Shown here one piece after another: positions 51,022-64,000 of a stretch of DNA of 64,000 nt. The DNA is from Eleginops maclovinus (taxonomy: Eukaryota > Chordata > Actinopteri > Perciformes > Eleginopidae). Location: assembly GCF_036324505.1 (NCBI RefSeq), contig NC_086363.1, positions 5,212,655 to 5,276,654 of the forward strand, read 5' to 3'. Position 1 is the stretch's first letter. Each line of letters begins with the position of its first letter. The notes under the pieces were generated by a model. It worked only from the letters and a program-made list of their open reading frames with translations. It had not been told where the DNA came from and searched no databases. Both the position numbers and the translations under genes were made by a program.

Positions 51022-51097
51022 ATGGATACACTTTTCCCCGTATTCGTGGGACTCCTGTTTCTCTTTTCGGCTAACGTGTGCGGGCAGATACCGACAG
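51022..51097 (+). CDS. First coding exon of a secreted/membrane protein, candidate CADM1-like adhesion molecule
   Basis: The ATG (A at -3, G at +4) opens 25 codons: MDTLFPVFVG, a hydrophobic core LLFLFSA, then NVCGQIPT. The exon ends ACAG|GTAAGG in phase 1. This is a typical signal peptide with likely cleavage after VCG, leaving mature Gln. Phase-1 introns just after signal peptides are common in immunoglobulin-superfamily genes. The end, LFSA...IPT plus G, resembles the exon 1 end of CADM1 (LFSA...IPT|GDGQN in human, from memory), which also has a very long first intron, as seen here. CADM1 is a synaptic and epithelial cell adhesion protein with three Ig domains. No Ig exon is present in the window, so identity rests on a few residues; another signal-peptide gene remains possible. 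Confidence 0.7.
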
Positions 51098-54000
51098 GTA
51101 AGGACGAAAGCATGAACAATGTACTGTTTACAGTGTTTTCTGTTTGCAAAGTTTGAACCATTTCCTCGTTTTCTGCAGCCGTGTAAGCGTATGAATCCAT
51201 GACAGGTGTGTTTAGGTGGAGGAGAAAAGTTAGCCTCGGTGTTGAAAACGTACCGTCGTGCCTGTTTCATCGCTTTAGGGCTGTTTTAAAACACCTTCAG
51301 CTGCGAGACAAGCATGTTTCGAGGAGTGGAGGTGCTTTTTGTCACTGTTAGAATGTGAATGGTTCCTTACGTTTCATTGCGAGTTACATTTAAAGCCTGA
51401 GTGAGTCGGCTCTTGTTTAATTTCAATCTGTTTGCCAAGTAGGTCGGTCTCACTTTTGCACAAACGACTAACACTGACCTCATAGTTTTGATCGTGAACT
51501 GTAATCTAAAATGTTTAAAAACTAAGTTGCATTGTTTCTGCTTTGTGCCCCTATCGTGTGTCCGGATTGAGGGTGTTCTGTATTATGTAAAACGATTGTT
51601 TGGTTTTGGCACGTCAAAGCGCACAAGACTACAATAAGAAACATTACAGTTTTTGCACGGGGTTACCGGTCAACCGCAGAGTGTATGTTGTACAGTGTGG
51701 CAGACATCGTTCATCCCTGCAGCCTCGCGTACGTGCGCATGAACGGAGAAAAAGTTACTGTGTACGCGGAGATCACCATCTATTAACTATAATATTCACG
51801 TATTTTCCCAATTACTTATAAAACGCATGGGTAATACAGTGATCTTGCGTTGTTATGCTGTAATTACTTTGATTTTTTATATCTGACTCCTCTTTAATGC
51901 ATGTGAGTGCAGCCCACTCATGTTTTTATAAGGTGTTTTTCTCTAGGCTGTGATGTATTTCAAGTGGTTAAAAAAGACAATATCTTTTGTAGGATGCAAT
52001 GATCGCTTGTGTTCGCATCCACCGGGAGATTCTTTACTCTGCAAACCAAACGGTCCTCTTCTGCTTCAACTTTACTTGCGATAAAACCTAATGGTTAGGG
52101 ATACAGCCCGATCGCCTGTCTGATTGAATGGGTTTTATCATGGCAAGGTGTGATTTAACTTAAGTATAGGATAGATGAGGAGGATCAGTTACTTTTGTGC
52201 TATATACAACCCGTTTTCATCTCCTTTTACGCACTACATCTGGGGAAATGTAGGATGTGAGTTGGTGGACTATATGCAAAAGGAGAGACTGAATCTTATT
52301 TTCCTAATAGATACAGTTAAACTACGTGCATACGAGTGCATCCCCATCGACCGTGACATTTAACTGTTCTTTTATTCTGGGTCTTTTTGACTTTGGTTTA
52401 AGAGTGCCTCTGCTTCCCTTTGGTTCGTCTGCAGAAACACGAATGCACTTTGAGTCCGAGAGCTGCAACAGCCGATGATGCGCTCCGGGACGATGCCAAT
52501 GCAAAAGTGCCCTGAATGAACTGTAGAAAGGGAGTTATCCTGTAGCTGTGTGCAGTTGTGGTGCAGGACGCGATGTCCGTGCATTCAAACTCTGTGTAAC
52601 TGTGTCGCTGTCTGCGTGGCTGCTGCGCGCTTTATTTCCACATTCAGCAGTTGTTCGTCTCTGAACTCCAACACACACTCACGCACAGGCAGAGAAACAG
52701 AGAGTCTCACACAGCTGTTACAAGTCTAACCTCCAAAATTATACTGAAACCTTACATGGCTGTAATAAAGGACACGTCGAGCCCAATTGAAAAGCATGAA
52801 ATAACCAGAAATAGCACAAAAGCGCCGTTTTCTCTCCCAGTATTCGCTTAGGAAATGCTAGTGATTTGCATTGAAATTACACATTAATTAACGTTTCATC
52901 TGTGAACGTTTTATTGCCCCCCCTCCTTCTCCCCAGCCCTGCTATAACCCCCCCTCTCCCCCTCCCGTGTGGCCATTTGGCCCCCTGGCTAACAAATGTG
53001 TGGAATTTCTTTGAGGCCTCTTTGGGAATCTGAGTGCTGTTAATTTGCAAGTAAATACTAGTGAGTAGATGCTGCTTTACTGGGAGCGGGAGAAGGGCTT
53101 TCATCAGTGGGGGAAAAAGGGGGATGAAAAACAGAACTTGCCGTTGGAAGGTGTTTATTTTAAATTCAAAGCAAGTAAATGTAGTAAATCAGATGCCAGG
53201 AACATTATTGTTATAGTTGCAATGAAAGCACCCAGTCCCCAGGATAAAATGTACTTAATTGATGTAAAATAAGAGTTTACTTATCCAATTATTGTTACAA
53301 AGACTTGCAGCTTGTGCTTTATTTAAAGGATCAGCCCTGTTTTTCCCATCACTGACAGCATTTTAGTTGCATTTCATTGTTAAACTGAGGGCTGATATGG
53401 TTAATAGGTGGATCCTTAATGCAGCAAGTGTGAACTGTCACTGAGAAAATGTGTGATTATTAGATCAAAAGCGATGAAATGAGGGAAATCAGAGAGAACC
53501 ACAGCAGAGATGTGTGTTGCTGCAGCATCAGTAGCCACTGCTCTGTAAAAATCACACACAAGGACAAGAAAAACCAGTGAAGGATACAAAACAGTCAGTC
53601 ACTGTTTAACAAAGTCACTTTTTGTGTCTCATTTCCTCCTTTATCTTCTAGTTTCCCATTTAGAAAGTCAAACTATCAATTATGGCGTTTATATAAATCC
53701 GTCTCTTCTTATCGTGCTGTTTTGCAGCAGTTTTGTTTTTGGCCTATCGCTTCCAAAGCCAGTGTAATGAATGTGAACGAGTCTAAGTGAGTTTATGTTA
53801 ATTTGACAACTTTCTAAATCTGTCTCCTCTCTGATGGAGCTGTGACACCGATTCCAGGCGTCTTTAATCTTAATGAAGTGAAATAATTGTTTTCCATTAC
53901 TGTCTCCAGACAAATTAGATGGCTGCTGCTGAACACCACATTTGAGCCTGTTTAATTATAATTGTAAGTTATTTTAGTATTTTCAACATTGCAATCAAGT

Positions 54001-54202
54001 TGGTTTTAATTATAATTACTTTTTGGCGCGTTTGCAAGATGAAATAAAATTGTATGTTTTCTCCCAGTAAGACGGGAGAAACAGAGTGATAGTGAAAGGA
54101 GGAGAGGAGGAGGGGGGAGAAAAAAAAACATGAAATGCAACCATTGGTTTTTGGCCGTGGGCATCTCCTCCACTCAAGAGACTGTGAAAACGGCAGGAGG
54201 GA

Positions 54203-54203
<1 letters not shown>

Positions 54204-54234
<31 letters not shown>
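54204..54234. repeat. Short (GT)n microsatellite
   Basis: About 15 GT units. Confidence 0.95.
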
Positions 54235-54236
<2 letters not shown>

Positions 54237-54720
54237 CTCTGTCATGTCCTGTGTGTGTGTTGAGCAAATGTGTGTGTCAAGTCTTGTGTTGCTGTCACTT
54301 AAAGAGAAAGAGCGAGGCCGATGCTTTCAAGCCCTCCGGTACAAAGATGCGCATGTGTAATGTTTGCCTCTCATTTGGATTCATATGAAAATGCCTCCTC
54401 ATTCTTCCCGTGCCATGTAAAATGGCAGCGAATCAAAGGCTGCTTTATTTATTTTTCTCTTTAAAAGTAATGCTTTAGTCCGCTGTCCTTCAGATCCGTC
54501 TTAATGTCTTCTCCCTAAATCAAACGCCACTTTGCCCAGAGCCAATCTGTTTCTTCGGATTTCAATTTAGTGATAGATTTAAAAAGCCCATCTCTCTCAA
54601 AGTACTGGCTCATATCTTCAGTCGTTTGGGGATGGAGTCTGTGCGCACACAAGCGTGTGTGTGTGTGTGTAAAATGTAATTAATCTGTTGAGAGAATTCA
54701 TTAGCTAATCCCTCATTAGA

Positions 54721-54860
<140 letters not shown>

Positions 54861-55680
54861 TGGTGCGTTTGTATTGAAAAATGGATTAGCAACACGCAGC
54901 GGCGGTGCCACCTTTCGCCTCTTGCTGTTGTCAGAGCGTTAAGAAGGAGGGAGAGTGAGAACATGAAATGATGGAGACAGGTGTTTCAAACATCACGCTG
55001 AGCAAAAACTGTCTGTACTACAAGAGGATGCAGCTAGTCACAAGAAACATCTCCATCAAATGGTGTGCAAGTTTCAAGCACATCTTTGAGAGTTAGAGAG
55101 GCAAGTACCATTTCAATCAGTGCACATATCCAACATCTATCTCTATGATGATTACATTATTATTATTCAAACAGCAGGAACCATAACACACTATGTCATT
55201 GCTGCTTCCCACCCAAGAGTCAAGAACTCCAACTAAAGATTAAGATGGTTTACCTTCCAATTATGGGCTTATCATTAAATCTATATTTGGACCTTGAGTT
55301 ATTGAGCCTCAGAAATGTGACGTTGTCAAACTTTGTTGCTATTTGATTGGTTTCTCATTAACCTTTCAAGCTAAAACAGCTTGCATTCACTTGCTTTTCC
55401 ATGGTGGAGTGAGATGCAGCGATGATATATCTGGATTAGCCTTTAGAAACTGGTACATGTTGGGTGTAAATCATCAGTCAGTGAGCAGGAAATGAACCGA
55501 GAAAGTGTAAAAGTCCCGTTGGAAATGAAGGAAGGCAGGACGTCCAAAACAAATCCCAATCCCTGAAATATCACATCCCTGATGAATGATGGTATTAGTC
55601 CAGTATCATCAATCTCTGCTCTGCCCTGTTTGGCTCTGGTCACAGCTGTCTGTACAAGGGGGCATAGAAACACCCTACTG

Positions 55681-55799
<119 letters not shown>

Positions 55800-56874
55800 C
55801 ACATGGCTGGCTAATGACAGATTAAGTAATCAACACTCTCAGTTGATTAATTACATTACAGTGGAGACACACACTCTCTTTCGCTCACACTCACACAGAT
55901 GTGAGCAGCATCAGTACCAGTTGTGTAGTCTAGTGTGTGGATAATGATACAGTACATATGATGACTGGTGTGTGTCTGTGTGTGTGTCTTAGAGACGAAC
56001 AGATGAGAGGATTTGCAGCAGATTAGGACAGGCCTGGGTGAACTGTAATTTTCTGAGTTGCTATGAAGTGAAGCGGAGGGTGAAGGTCGAGGTTGACCAA
56101 AGGTTACCATGTGTTAGGAAACATCTCAACATACTGTCCCAAGCACTCTATTCATACAGATGTGTGTGTGGTTGGTCAAATGGGAAGTTATAATTGTATT
56201 ACTATGTGTTTTTCTGCAATTATGCACAATTTCTGAAGCTGTTGGTCATCTTTTTGCTGCTGCTTCTTTCTTAAACCACCTGAATGCTGTCTACTCTCAA
56301 CAGGCTGTACCTAAACCTCTAGGAGAAAACCAAGTGCCTACATGTACAGTAGTTTTGTTTTTGAGGAGCCTCATGTCAGGGTCTCCTCAGCTTTGTGCTT
56401 GGGCTCTATACACTTTTAACCTTCATCTTTACTCTCTGTAGGTTGGTCCGAAAAAAAGTATTGACGTTCAAAAACCTCCCTATTAAAAAGGCAAAACAGT
56501 GCAGATAGGAAAAAGGTTATATGCTTGAATGAGTCGTTAGTATTCTGTTAGTGTTTTGGTACAAAGGAAGTGATTAATAATTTGGTTTTTAAGCCAAATA
56601 CCAAAATGTTCTCCACCTCCAACCTTTTGTGTTGATTTTCTTTTTCTATTTCTCTATCTGCGTTTTATATGATGGTGAATTGATTATATTTGATTTAAAA
56701 AGAAGTTGGTTGCTGCCCTACAACTGAGAGGTTATAGACCCTGTGTGGATCTATGTTTCAAATGTAAAGAGACACTGCTTTTCTCTTGGATGTGATGTGT
56801 TTACACTGTGCATGCTTTCCAATCTAATTCTGTCTTGTTGTTATTCTCTGCTTCTTCGCTTCTGTTGGACCTAG

Positions 56875-56898
56875 CTCACATGGGGCGCGCTGAGAAGG
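56875..56898 (+). CDS. Candidate 24-nt microexon
   Basis: A 24-nt block lies between a good acceptor (long pyrimidine-rich tract from 56,831, ending GGACCTAG) and a consensus donor (AGG|GTGAGT). Its length is a multiple of three. Entered in phase 1 from exon 1 it reads AHMGRAEK with no stop and leaves in phase 1, so inclusion or skipping keeps the frame. A UGC motif sits about 24 nt upstream in the pyrimidine tract, as in SRRM4-regulated neuronal microexons. The paralogue CADM2 has, as I recall, an isoform with a short basic insert (AAASKNKVK) at the same place, between the signal peptide and the first Ig domain. Chance occurrence of such a site pair in a 13-kb intron cannot be excluded. Confidence 0.4.
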
Positions 56899-57568
56899 GT
56901 GAGTTACTATTGGCCGGCCAAGAGCTGAGCTTCATCTGTCATAGTCATCGTCAGCCATCACAGTCTCTAGTGTCGTCATCGTTAGCCCACAGTCGTCACC
57001 TTCACTGTCCCTTTCAGTTCTCAGTGTGTAGACACCTGCTATTGTGATTTACCTCATTTTGTCATCCCATCTTTTAGCTGATGTGTCTTTACTAACCATC
57101 CCAGTTTAACTTCATACTCATTTATAGTTGTTTATGCACCTATGATGAATCTAACCTTTACACAACACACTATTACGTTGCTCCTAAAGTAGTATAAAGA
57201 TAGTATGAAAGCACAGTACACAGTGATATTCTGATAAAATGTCAATATAGATCCAGTGCTTCATAGAAATGTGCCTGGTTGCTCCCTGGGGCTAATGTCT
57301 ACAACGACTAACCTGGTTTTAATTGATGAAATATTTGAAGTGCTCTTGCAGTGGTTTGCTTTGGGTTGTCCTTGTGACTCTGTGTGCCATTTGTGTGTGT
57401 CTGTTAGTGTCCCCTGCTGTGTTCGTCTGTCTCTGTCTGTCTCGTTGTAGTTAGACAGCTGTCGGGAGGTTTGAAGTTTCCAGGTGCTGTTTGTTTATCT
57501 GAGCCCGGTCTTTAAAAAAAGGAGCGCTGAGTCACTTTGTTCCTGGAGTAGCCGACCACACCTCTCCA

Positions 57569-57674
57569 TTTTCTTCTTCTACTGCTTCTACGTCTTGTTC
57601 TTCTTCTTCTTCTTCCTATTCTTCTTCTTCTTCTTGTTCTTCTTGTCTTCTTCTTCTTCTTGTTCTTCCTCCTA
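57569..57674. repeat. Interrupted (TTC)n tract
   Basis: About 105 bp of nearly pure pyrimidine with TTC/TTG period three on the plus strand (GAA on the minus strand). It is a candidate triplex-forming tract. Confidence 0.93.
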
Positions 57675-57765
57675 ATGTGCACTTTAACAACTTCACATCC
57701 TCTCCCTCTGTCTGCCACACATATCTTCTATCTTTCTTCCCCCCTCCGTCTTTCTCTCTCTCTCT

Positions 57766-57766
<1 letters not shown>

Positions 57767-57823
<57 letters not shown>
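57767..57823. repeat. (CA)n microsatellite
   Basis: About 28 CA units with one AA interruption, preceded by (TC)n. Confidence 0.96.
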
Positions 57824-57829
<6 letters not shown>

Positions 57830-59255
57830 GCGGATGGTTGTTAATGAGGGAGGTTTTTTATTGTTGTGAAAGTGACAGGATGGTAAAATCCACAGCAGAT
57901 ATTTCACACTGCAGACGTACGGAGAGATCTCTGTGCATCTGTGGAGTTTGGTCTCCCACAAGGCTTTGCTGTGACAAAATCAAAGCAAAGAGATACTTTT
58001 GTGTTTCTACACAAAAATCAAAGGCAATAAAAGTCCACAGCAGATGTCACAGTCTGGTTAATCCCTTACCTTTGTTTTTTCTCTTCACATTTTTGTTTCG
58101 TTAAGTGTGTGGCAGTCAGATATAGGATTTGGAGTGCTATGCTCCAGACCACAAATTATTAAATGCAAAAATAATAGAGACCTAATAAAAACCTAGCCAG
58201 GCAGAAATACTGTCGGTTCACATTAAGAAGGACAGGTTCCTGAAATTGGTTTTGCCAGGATCTGCATCGGCTTCAAAAACCTCAGTAGATTACACTCAAT
58301 TTAGTCCCTGAGAAAAGAGGTGTTTGTAACTACTTTTACTGATTTACTGATCTTAGTCTGTAAATGAGAAATTAGTAAGATGCAATATTTTTTAAGGAAT
58401 TTGTTAACTGTGTATTTTACTGTAATGCCAAATGGATTTGCTTTACTGGCTGTGGATTCACTCAATATCCTCATTTGCTTTGAGTTTATAGGGACATAAT
58501 CAAACTTCGACTTCATTTTCTTGTTCAGTTTTTTGAATAATTCATAACTCGGAAGTAATGAGAGAGATCATGAACTGATTTAACATCCTCAATTCCATCC
58601 ACAAGGCAAATCCCACTGAGCGTTGGTCGAAAAAGGAGAAGTTTTTAAGGAAAATATTGCTCCTCTCTAACATTGAAATTGTGTGAATCTGAACAAATGA
58701 GCTATTAACACTTAATATTTACATAGACATACTGTTGTGAAGTTTAATTCAAGGAACCTTATGTAAAGAACTCATCATAGTGGCAGCCTTTAGGCAGAAA
58801 ACCTTGCATTTAATCTTAATCAAAAACCCTGCCATTCTGCCAGTCCTGCCTGTTTTGTCAATGTTTGATCTTTCTGGGGTGAAGCCAAGGCCAGGAGTGT
58901 TGGGGGAATTCTGGTGACTCAGCTGGCTAAAGTTTAACCCATCGCTCTCACCTCAAATCTTTTTTACTCACTCTTTCTTGTTGTGCAACCAACTACTTCA
59001 AGAAACATTGCCTAAAAATAATCTTTAAAAGCAGTATTTCAATGGCAAGATCATCAGATCCATGACTTTTAAGGGGCATGTGCTTTTTTAGTGTCCTAAG
59101 GCTATTTCTGTCCCTCTCAGAGCTCCTTAAGAGACACTTTAGACAAATTAAGATAAGGAAGTGCCTTTAAAGTGACAGGTTGCATCAGAGTTTGTTCAAG
59201 ACTGAGACAAAAGCTCTTTCTTTGACTCTAATTAAGGCAATGCTTTTGTCTGTGT

Positions 59256-59412
<157 letters not shown>

Positions 59413-59474
59413 GATTGAACCTCTTCATGTTAGCCTTCAGGTGGATTGGGTTTATAGACATGGCCACAGGGCTC

Positions 59475-59478
<4 letters not shown>

Positions 59479-59509
<31 letters not shown>
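59479..59509. repeat. Short (GT)n microsatellite
   Basis: About 15 TG units. Confidence 0.95.
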
Positions 59510-59511
<2 letters not shown>

Positions 59512-59855
59512 CTAAAGGCAGTGGCTGAAGTGGTTTCCATTAGTCCAGTTAAGATGACATCTGTCATAAAGCTGCCCCCCCCCCCCCACACACACACACA
59601 AACACAAAAGTAGCCATAAGCAATCTCTGTGCAGAACACCATAGCGAGTCTCATTCCTGATCTGTGTGTGTAGTCTCATGATAGAATCCCGGAGGACGTT
59701 CTGCTTCAGCCACTTTCAGCCGTACAGCCTCAGCATGCACGTCCAGATCTCTAAGAGGACTATTTTTACAGTTCTCACTCCTTTCCAATCACTCTGCTCT
59801 TTAAGCTGATTTCAGTTAAAGAGCAGTAGAAAGCTTTCCAGATATATAAACCCTC

Positions 59856-60007
<152 letters not shown>

Positions 60008-61462
60008 AATCAGGCTCACAGAGAGATGACCAGTCCATTAAGATTATCACCTCATCCCTGACCGCGTATCTTCACTTCCCCACGATGCTGCTCAGTGTTT
60101 AAGTGGAGATTTAAATCTTCTAGCAGATATCCCAGAGCCATCTTTTTTTTCCTCTAGATTATGTTACAGTTTTTTTTTCTTCAAATCTGTCGGTCTGCCA
60201 TCGTTTGGTCTGTCTGCCAGCCTGTGTGTGTGTGTGTGTCCCTCCTGTCTGAGATGACTGCAGACACATGGTCAGCCTGACAGCATTTGCGTGTACGCAC
60301 CTCCAGTCAATCACTCCAGCAGACAGGCTGTGTGGGAGTTTTGAATCGGACATTTAAATGTTGAACATCTGTCTGTCAGTTTCTCCCTTGGTCCTCCGCA
60401 GCTTTGATTTCTCAAACGCTGCCTGTGATAAAATCGTATTTATAGTTCAGATCTGCATGTTAAACACTAAGGGAAAGCAAATGTATAGTTTAATGACTGT
60501 CATCTCCAAATCAAGCCTTGTTTGTTTGATAATATGAACAAATGTAGATAAACGGGAGGTTAAAAGATGAAGCTCACCTACGTCTGATTTCTGCAATCAC
60601 ATTTTATTTTTCACTAGATGTTTTGCAGAGACCTGAGCCCTAGGAGTCAAAATAGCAAAATAATTGACAACACATTTGAATGTGGAACTGTTTATTTTAT
60701 CAACCAAAGGTGCCAAATATTTGATGGTTCTAGTTCACCAAATAATCAAATTGCTTTCCATTTTGTAAAGGAGATATCTCAGGATTTGGACTGTTGGTCG
60801 CACAAAACAAACAGTTGGAAGCCTTTTATTATCTTTATCTGTCTTTTAAAACTACATTTTGCACAAAACCATGCAGTAGATGTTAGTACCCATTTCTTCT
60901 ATTAGAGCCATACTTCAAAGGTATCTCTTCATGGCCGGACTGGATTAAATAAAATCCATGATAGAAAGCCTTATGAAACAGTACTACAGCCTTACTCTTG
61001 AACGGGCCTTTGCAACTGAAATGCATACATCCCAAGAGGCAACATTATGTGTAAACACCACAGGATGTTACTTGCTTACATCAACATTTAAATTTGCATC
61101 ACCTCCAGCAGAGTCAGCTGATAGAGGGACAGGCCAGCGTCATACCTCCAAACATTCAGGGTTCAGATTTATTTCCATGCATTCACGGTTTCTATAGATG
61201 TTAGGCTTAGGGCTGAGATCGTATATCCCCATGTCACTGTTGTTTTTCAGCAAACGGCACTGAATACGTTTTTATTTAAACAGTTTGTCCTTTCCAGTCA
61301 AAGGGATAAGAATGCATTGCAGAGAAATTCCCAACGGACACACAGCTGTAGAGACATGTGAACCAAGAAAAACACCAAAGTAGGAGCTGAGGTTTTTATT
61401 GGGAGCTAGCCATGTGATTTGTATTGTAAACCTATTTCATTTTTTTATGCTGGAACTCTGCA

Positions 61463-61484
61463 ACACACACACACACACACACAC
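61463..61484. repeat. Short (CA)n microsatellite
   Basis: 11 CA units followed by a C run. Confidence 0.93.
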
Positions 61485-61559
61485 CCCCCAGAGATGTTGA
61501 TACTGTACTGACTCCACGGTGTCTGGTGGAGTCGAGTGAAATCAGTCAGTTCCGACAGT

Positions 61560-61860
61560 TCTCCTCTCCTCCCTTTTTCCCCAAACATTTCCAAGTATGA
61601 CTCGCTCCTTCTCTCGTCTCTGAGCTTCTCCTAACGGTTATTTCACCTCGTTCCCCTCTTCCAGTCCTCCTCCTTCTTTCTATTCCTTGGAATTTATGGC
61701 CTACTAACCCAAACAAAGCAACACAACATTTATCAAACCCTCCCCCATTCTCATGTTCTCCTCATTCCCCCTCTCCTCCCACTATACCCCTTCTTTGCCC
61801 CCGCTTCATCCCCACCTCCTCTCCCTCCTTTCTCCAGTTTCACTGTTTCCCTCCTCCGGA
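61560..61860 (+). other. Pyrimidine-rich stretch
   Basis: About 300 bp strongly enriched in C and T on the plus strand (CTCCTCTCC, CCCCTCTTCC and similar blocks), interrupted by a mixed patch at 61,690-61,740. There is no clear repeat unit and no coding frame. Confidence 0.7.
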
Positions 61861-62854
61861 GACCCACAACAAAATCAAGGGTGGGATTTTATGTTCCTAA
61901 ATCCAGGCTGAATGGTGTTGTATTACAGGGATTAAGTGCGTGGGTTCTGTTTAAGGTGGAAATGTAGATGGTTAAGGGACCAATGCTCGGGGGGGAGTAA
62001 CATGGTAACAACAGGAACACAATACACTACTATTAGAATAAGTTCAAAGTGAGTTGGACAATAAATCCCATATATTTATTGAGTTACAGACATTATCATC
62101 TCTTTAGTTGACAACAAATACAACATTTCTACAAAACCCACTGACCTTTAGATCAATCGATAACTTTATCAGCCTATTGGAAAAATAAATACATATGCAG
62201 AAATGAAGGACTTACACTGATGATGTAGTTAAATATTTCGAAGTCCGCTCATTATTTCCTCGATTGTGTCCATTTGAATGTACTAGAGCCCAAGCTGACA
62301 TCCTCAGATTGCTTGTTTTGCCTTACAATATAAAATAAAACCTGGGAAATTCAATTTACACTGATACAAAAAGGACAGACGCAGCAAGTCTTTACAGTTG
62401 AAAAGCGTGAACCATCGAACGGTATGTCAGTGTCAGTTTCCCTGAACGATTTTGTAAATATTTATTTGGTTCTCATGACATTTTAGGGAGAACTTAAACT
62501 GGAATTCAACCTAAAAGTCCCTCGATAACAAAAGTGCGTTCACACGAACCAGTCTGTTAAACAACCACCAAACAAACGGATGTTTCTGTATGTTTTGTTT
62601 GATAGCTCACAAACTCAAGACAAATTCCTCTCTCCTGGCACCAAACAATCTCACCCTTTCGTCTGGGTCTCACCCATCCTGTATCACATCAAGGTCTCTC
62701 CCTCTCTGTCTCCCCATGGCTATCTCTCTCACCCTCTTTCAGGAATGCTTTTGTTAGTGTTTTCTCCGCTCTGTTTTCCAGATTTACTTTGACTCACACT
62801 TTGAATATACGACTTAGTAGAAGAAACTGTCTCTTTGTATTAAGTGCCCGGGTT

Positions 62855-63048
<194 letters not shown>

Positions 63049-63129
63049 AGCGCTGTCTTGTTGGAGTAACGGTTAGCAGATACAGCTCTACCTCCCCATG
63101 ACATAAACTGTCCCATACACTCATCCTCA

Positions 63130-63130
<1 letters not shown>

Positions 63131-63214
<84 letters not shown>
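63131..63214. repeat. (CA)n microsatellite
   Basis: 42 CA units, 83 bp after a GT array of opposite orientation. Confidence 0.98.
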
Positions 63215-63216
<2 letters not shown>

Positions 63217-63314
63217 TACTACCTTAACACACAGCGTCGCTCTGTCTTGTAGGATCAGTCCTTCACTACAGAGGGAGCGGCGTGAAGTTAAGTACAGGTT
63301 TAAAACTGAACTAC

Positions 63315-63318
<4 letters not shown>

Positions 63319-63385
<67 letters not shown>
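63319..63385. repeat. (GT)n microsatellite
   Basis: About 33 GT units, the third array of the cluster. Confidence 0.98.
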
Positions 63386-63386
<1 letters not shown>

Positions 63387-64000
63387 AGCTCTCAATGGGG
63401 ATTATGATGAGAAACCCTAATGTCTATCTGTAGAAAAACATTTTAGTTCCAGGCAATTAATCTAATGCTCCTAATGGTTCAGTACACAGATCTGTCTGTT
63501 TTCCTTCATACACAGTCATATCAAATCTTTCCAGAGTTGGTACTGGTTGGTACTGGTATTCGAAACTTAGTAAATGCCCATTTATGATCACATCTTTGAC
63601 AGACATTATTGGATTAATTATGTAACTTAAAAGTTAGAAATACATCTTATTGTCATCTTTATATTTCTCTACGATCACTACGATTGCACAGGAAATCAGA
63701 TCATTCTGCAAAATAAGTGATTCTAGTTTTAATGTAGTTTTACGGTTTGTTACCCAGTGGCCCTTTTTTAACCAGTGCAATATCTATGCTTATTGTAGAT
63801 ACAGTATCAAGACCTACATAGCGTTTTTAATCGGCGGAACGTGGTTAAATTAATGCTAGGGGTAAGATGGCAAGATATTATGACCTGATGTTCACAATGG
63901 CCACAAAATATGAGCTTAATCCCGTTATGATGTTAGACATGTTCAAGTCAAGGCATGTTTTTACTTTGATGCTGTCCAGAATACACAACACAAAATTGTG

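Overview
The window looks like nuclear DNA of a bony fish, probably a percomorph-type teleost. Protein-coding sequence is sparse and split by GT-AG introns. More than thirty (CA)n/(GT)n microsatellites are present, many of them 80-260 bp long and together about 3 kb by eye. The dispersed repeats (a tRNA-derived SINE ending in an AATAAAGTTGAAT-type tail, a TA-flanked MITE, a CGCTTTGGATAAAAG SINE tail, and a repeat ending GAACCTGAAAATGAGCATAATAGG or similar) are of kinds familiar from teleost genomes. There is nothing prokaryotic here: no operons, CRISPR or phage genes.

Layout. 1-8.1 kb: intergenic, with two long CA arrays, a MITE next to a SINE, and a 160-bp segment present twice. 8.1-8.5 kb: a CpG-richer stretch with an RFX-type X-box, a possible promoter. 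9.75-18.92 kb, plus strand: a complete eight-exon gene for an SLC32 (vesicular inhibitory amino acid transporter) family protein of 611 residues. All seven introns have GT-AG ends and compatible phases. The protein is clearly related to, but diverged from, classical SLC32A1/VIAAT. 18.9-50.7 kb: a roughly 32-kb stretch in which I find no convincing exon, only microsatellites, a 49-bp minisatellite, a degenerate GATAC-type minisatellite, interspersed repeats, a pair of RFX X-boxes and several hairpins. 50.7-51.1 kb, plus strand: a CpG-rich promoter with a perfect CRE, a 5' leader with a ten-codon upstream ORF, and a first coding exon for a secreted or membrane protein (signal peptide, phase-1 donor). 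The exon end resembles CADM1 (nectin-like cell adhesion molecule), but the assignment is tentative. 51.1-64 kb: the start of a long first intron, holding one candidate 24-nt, in-frame, phase-1 microexon at 56,875.

The two genes are independent transcription units, both plausibly neuronal: one a vesicular transporter, the other a possible synaptic adhesion molecule. The items most worth following are the intron-rich SLC32 paralogue, the candidate microexon just after the signal peptide, the duplicated segment flanked by a 28-bp direct repeat, and the inverted duplications around the CA/GT arrays.
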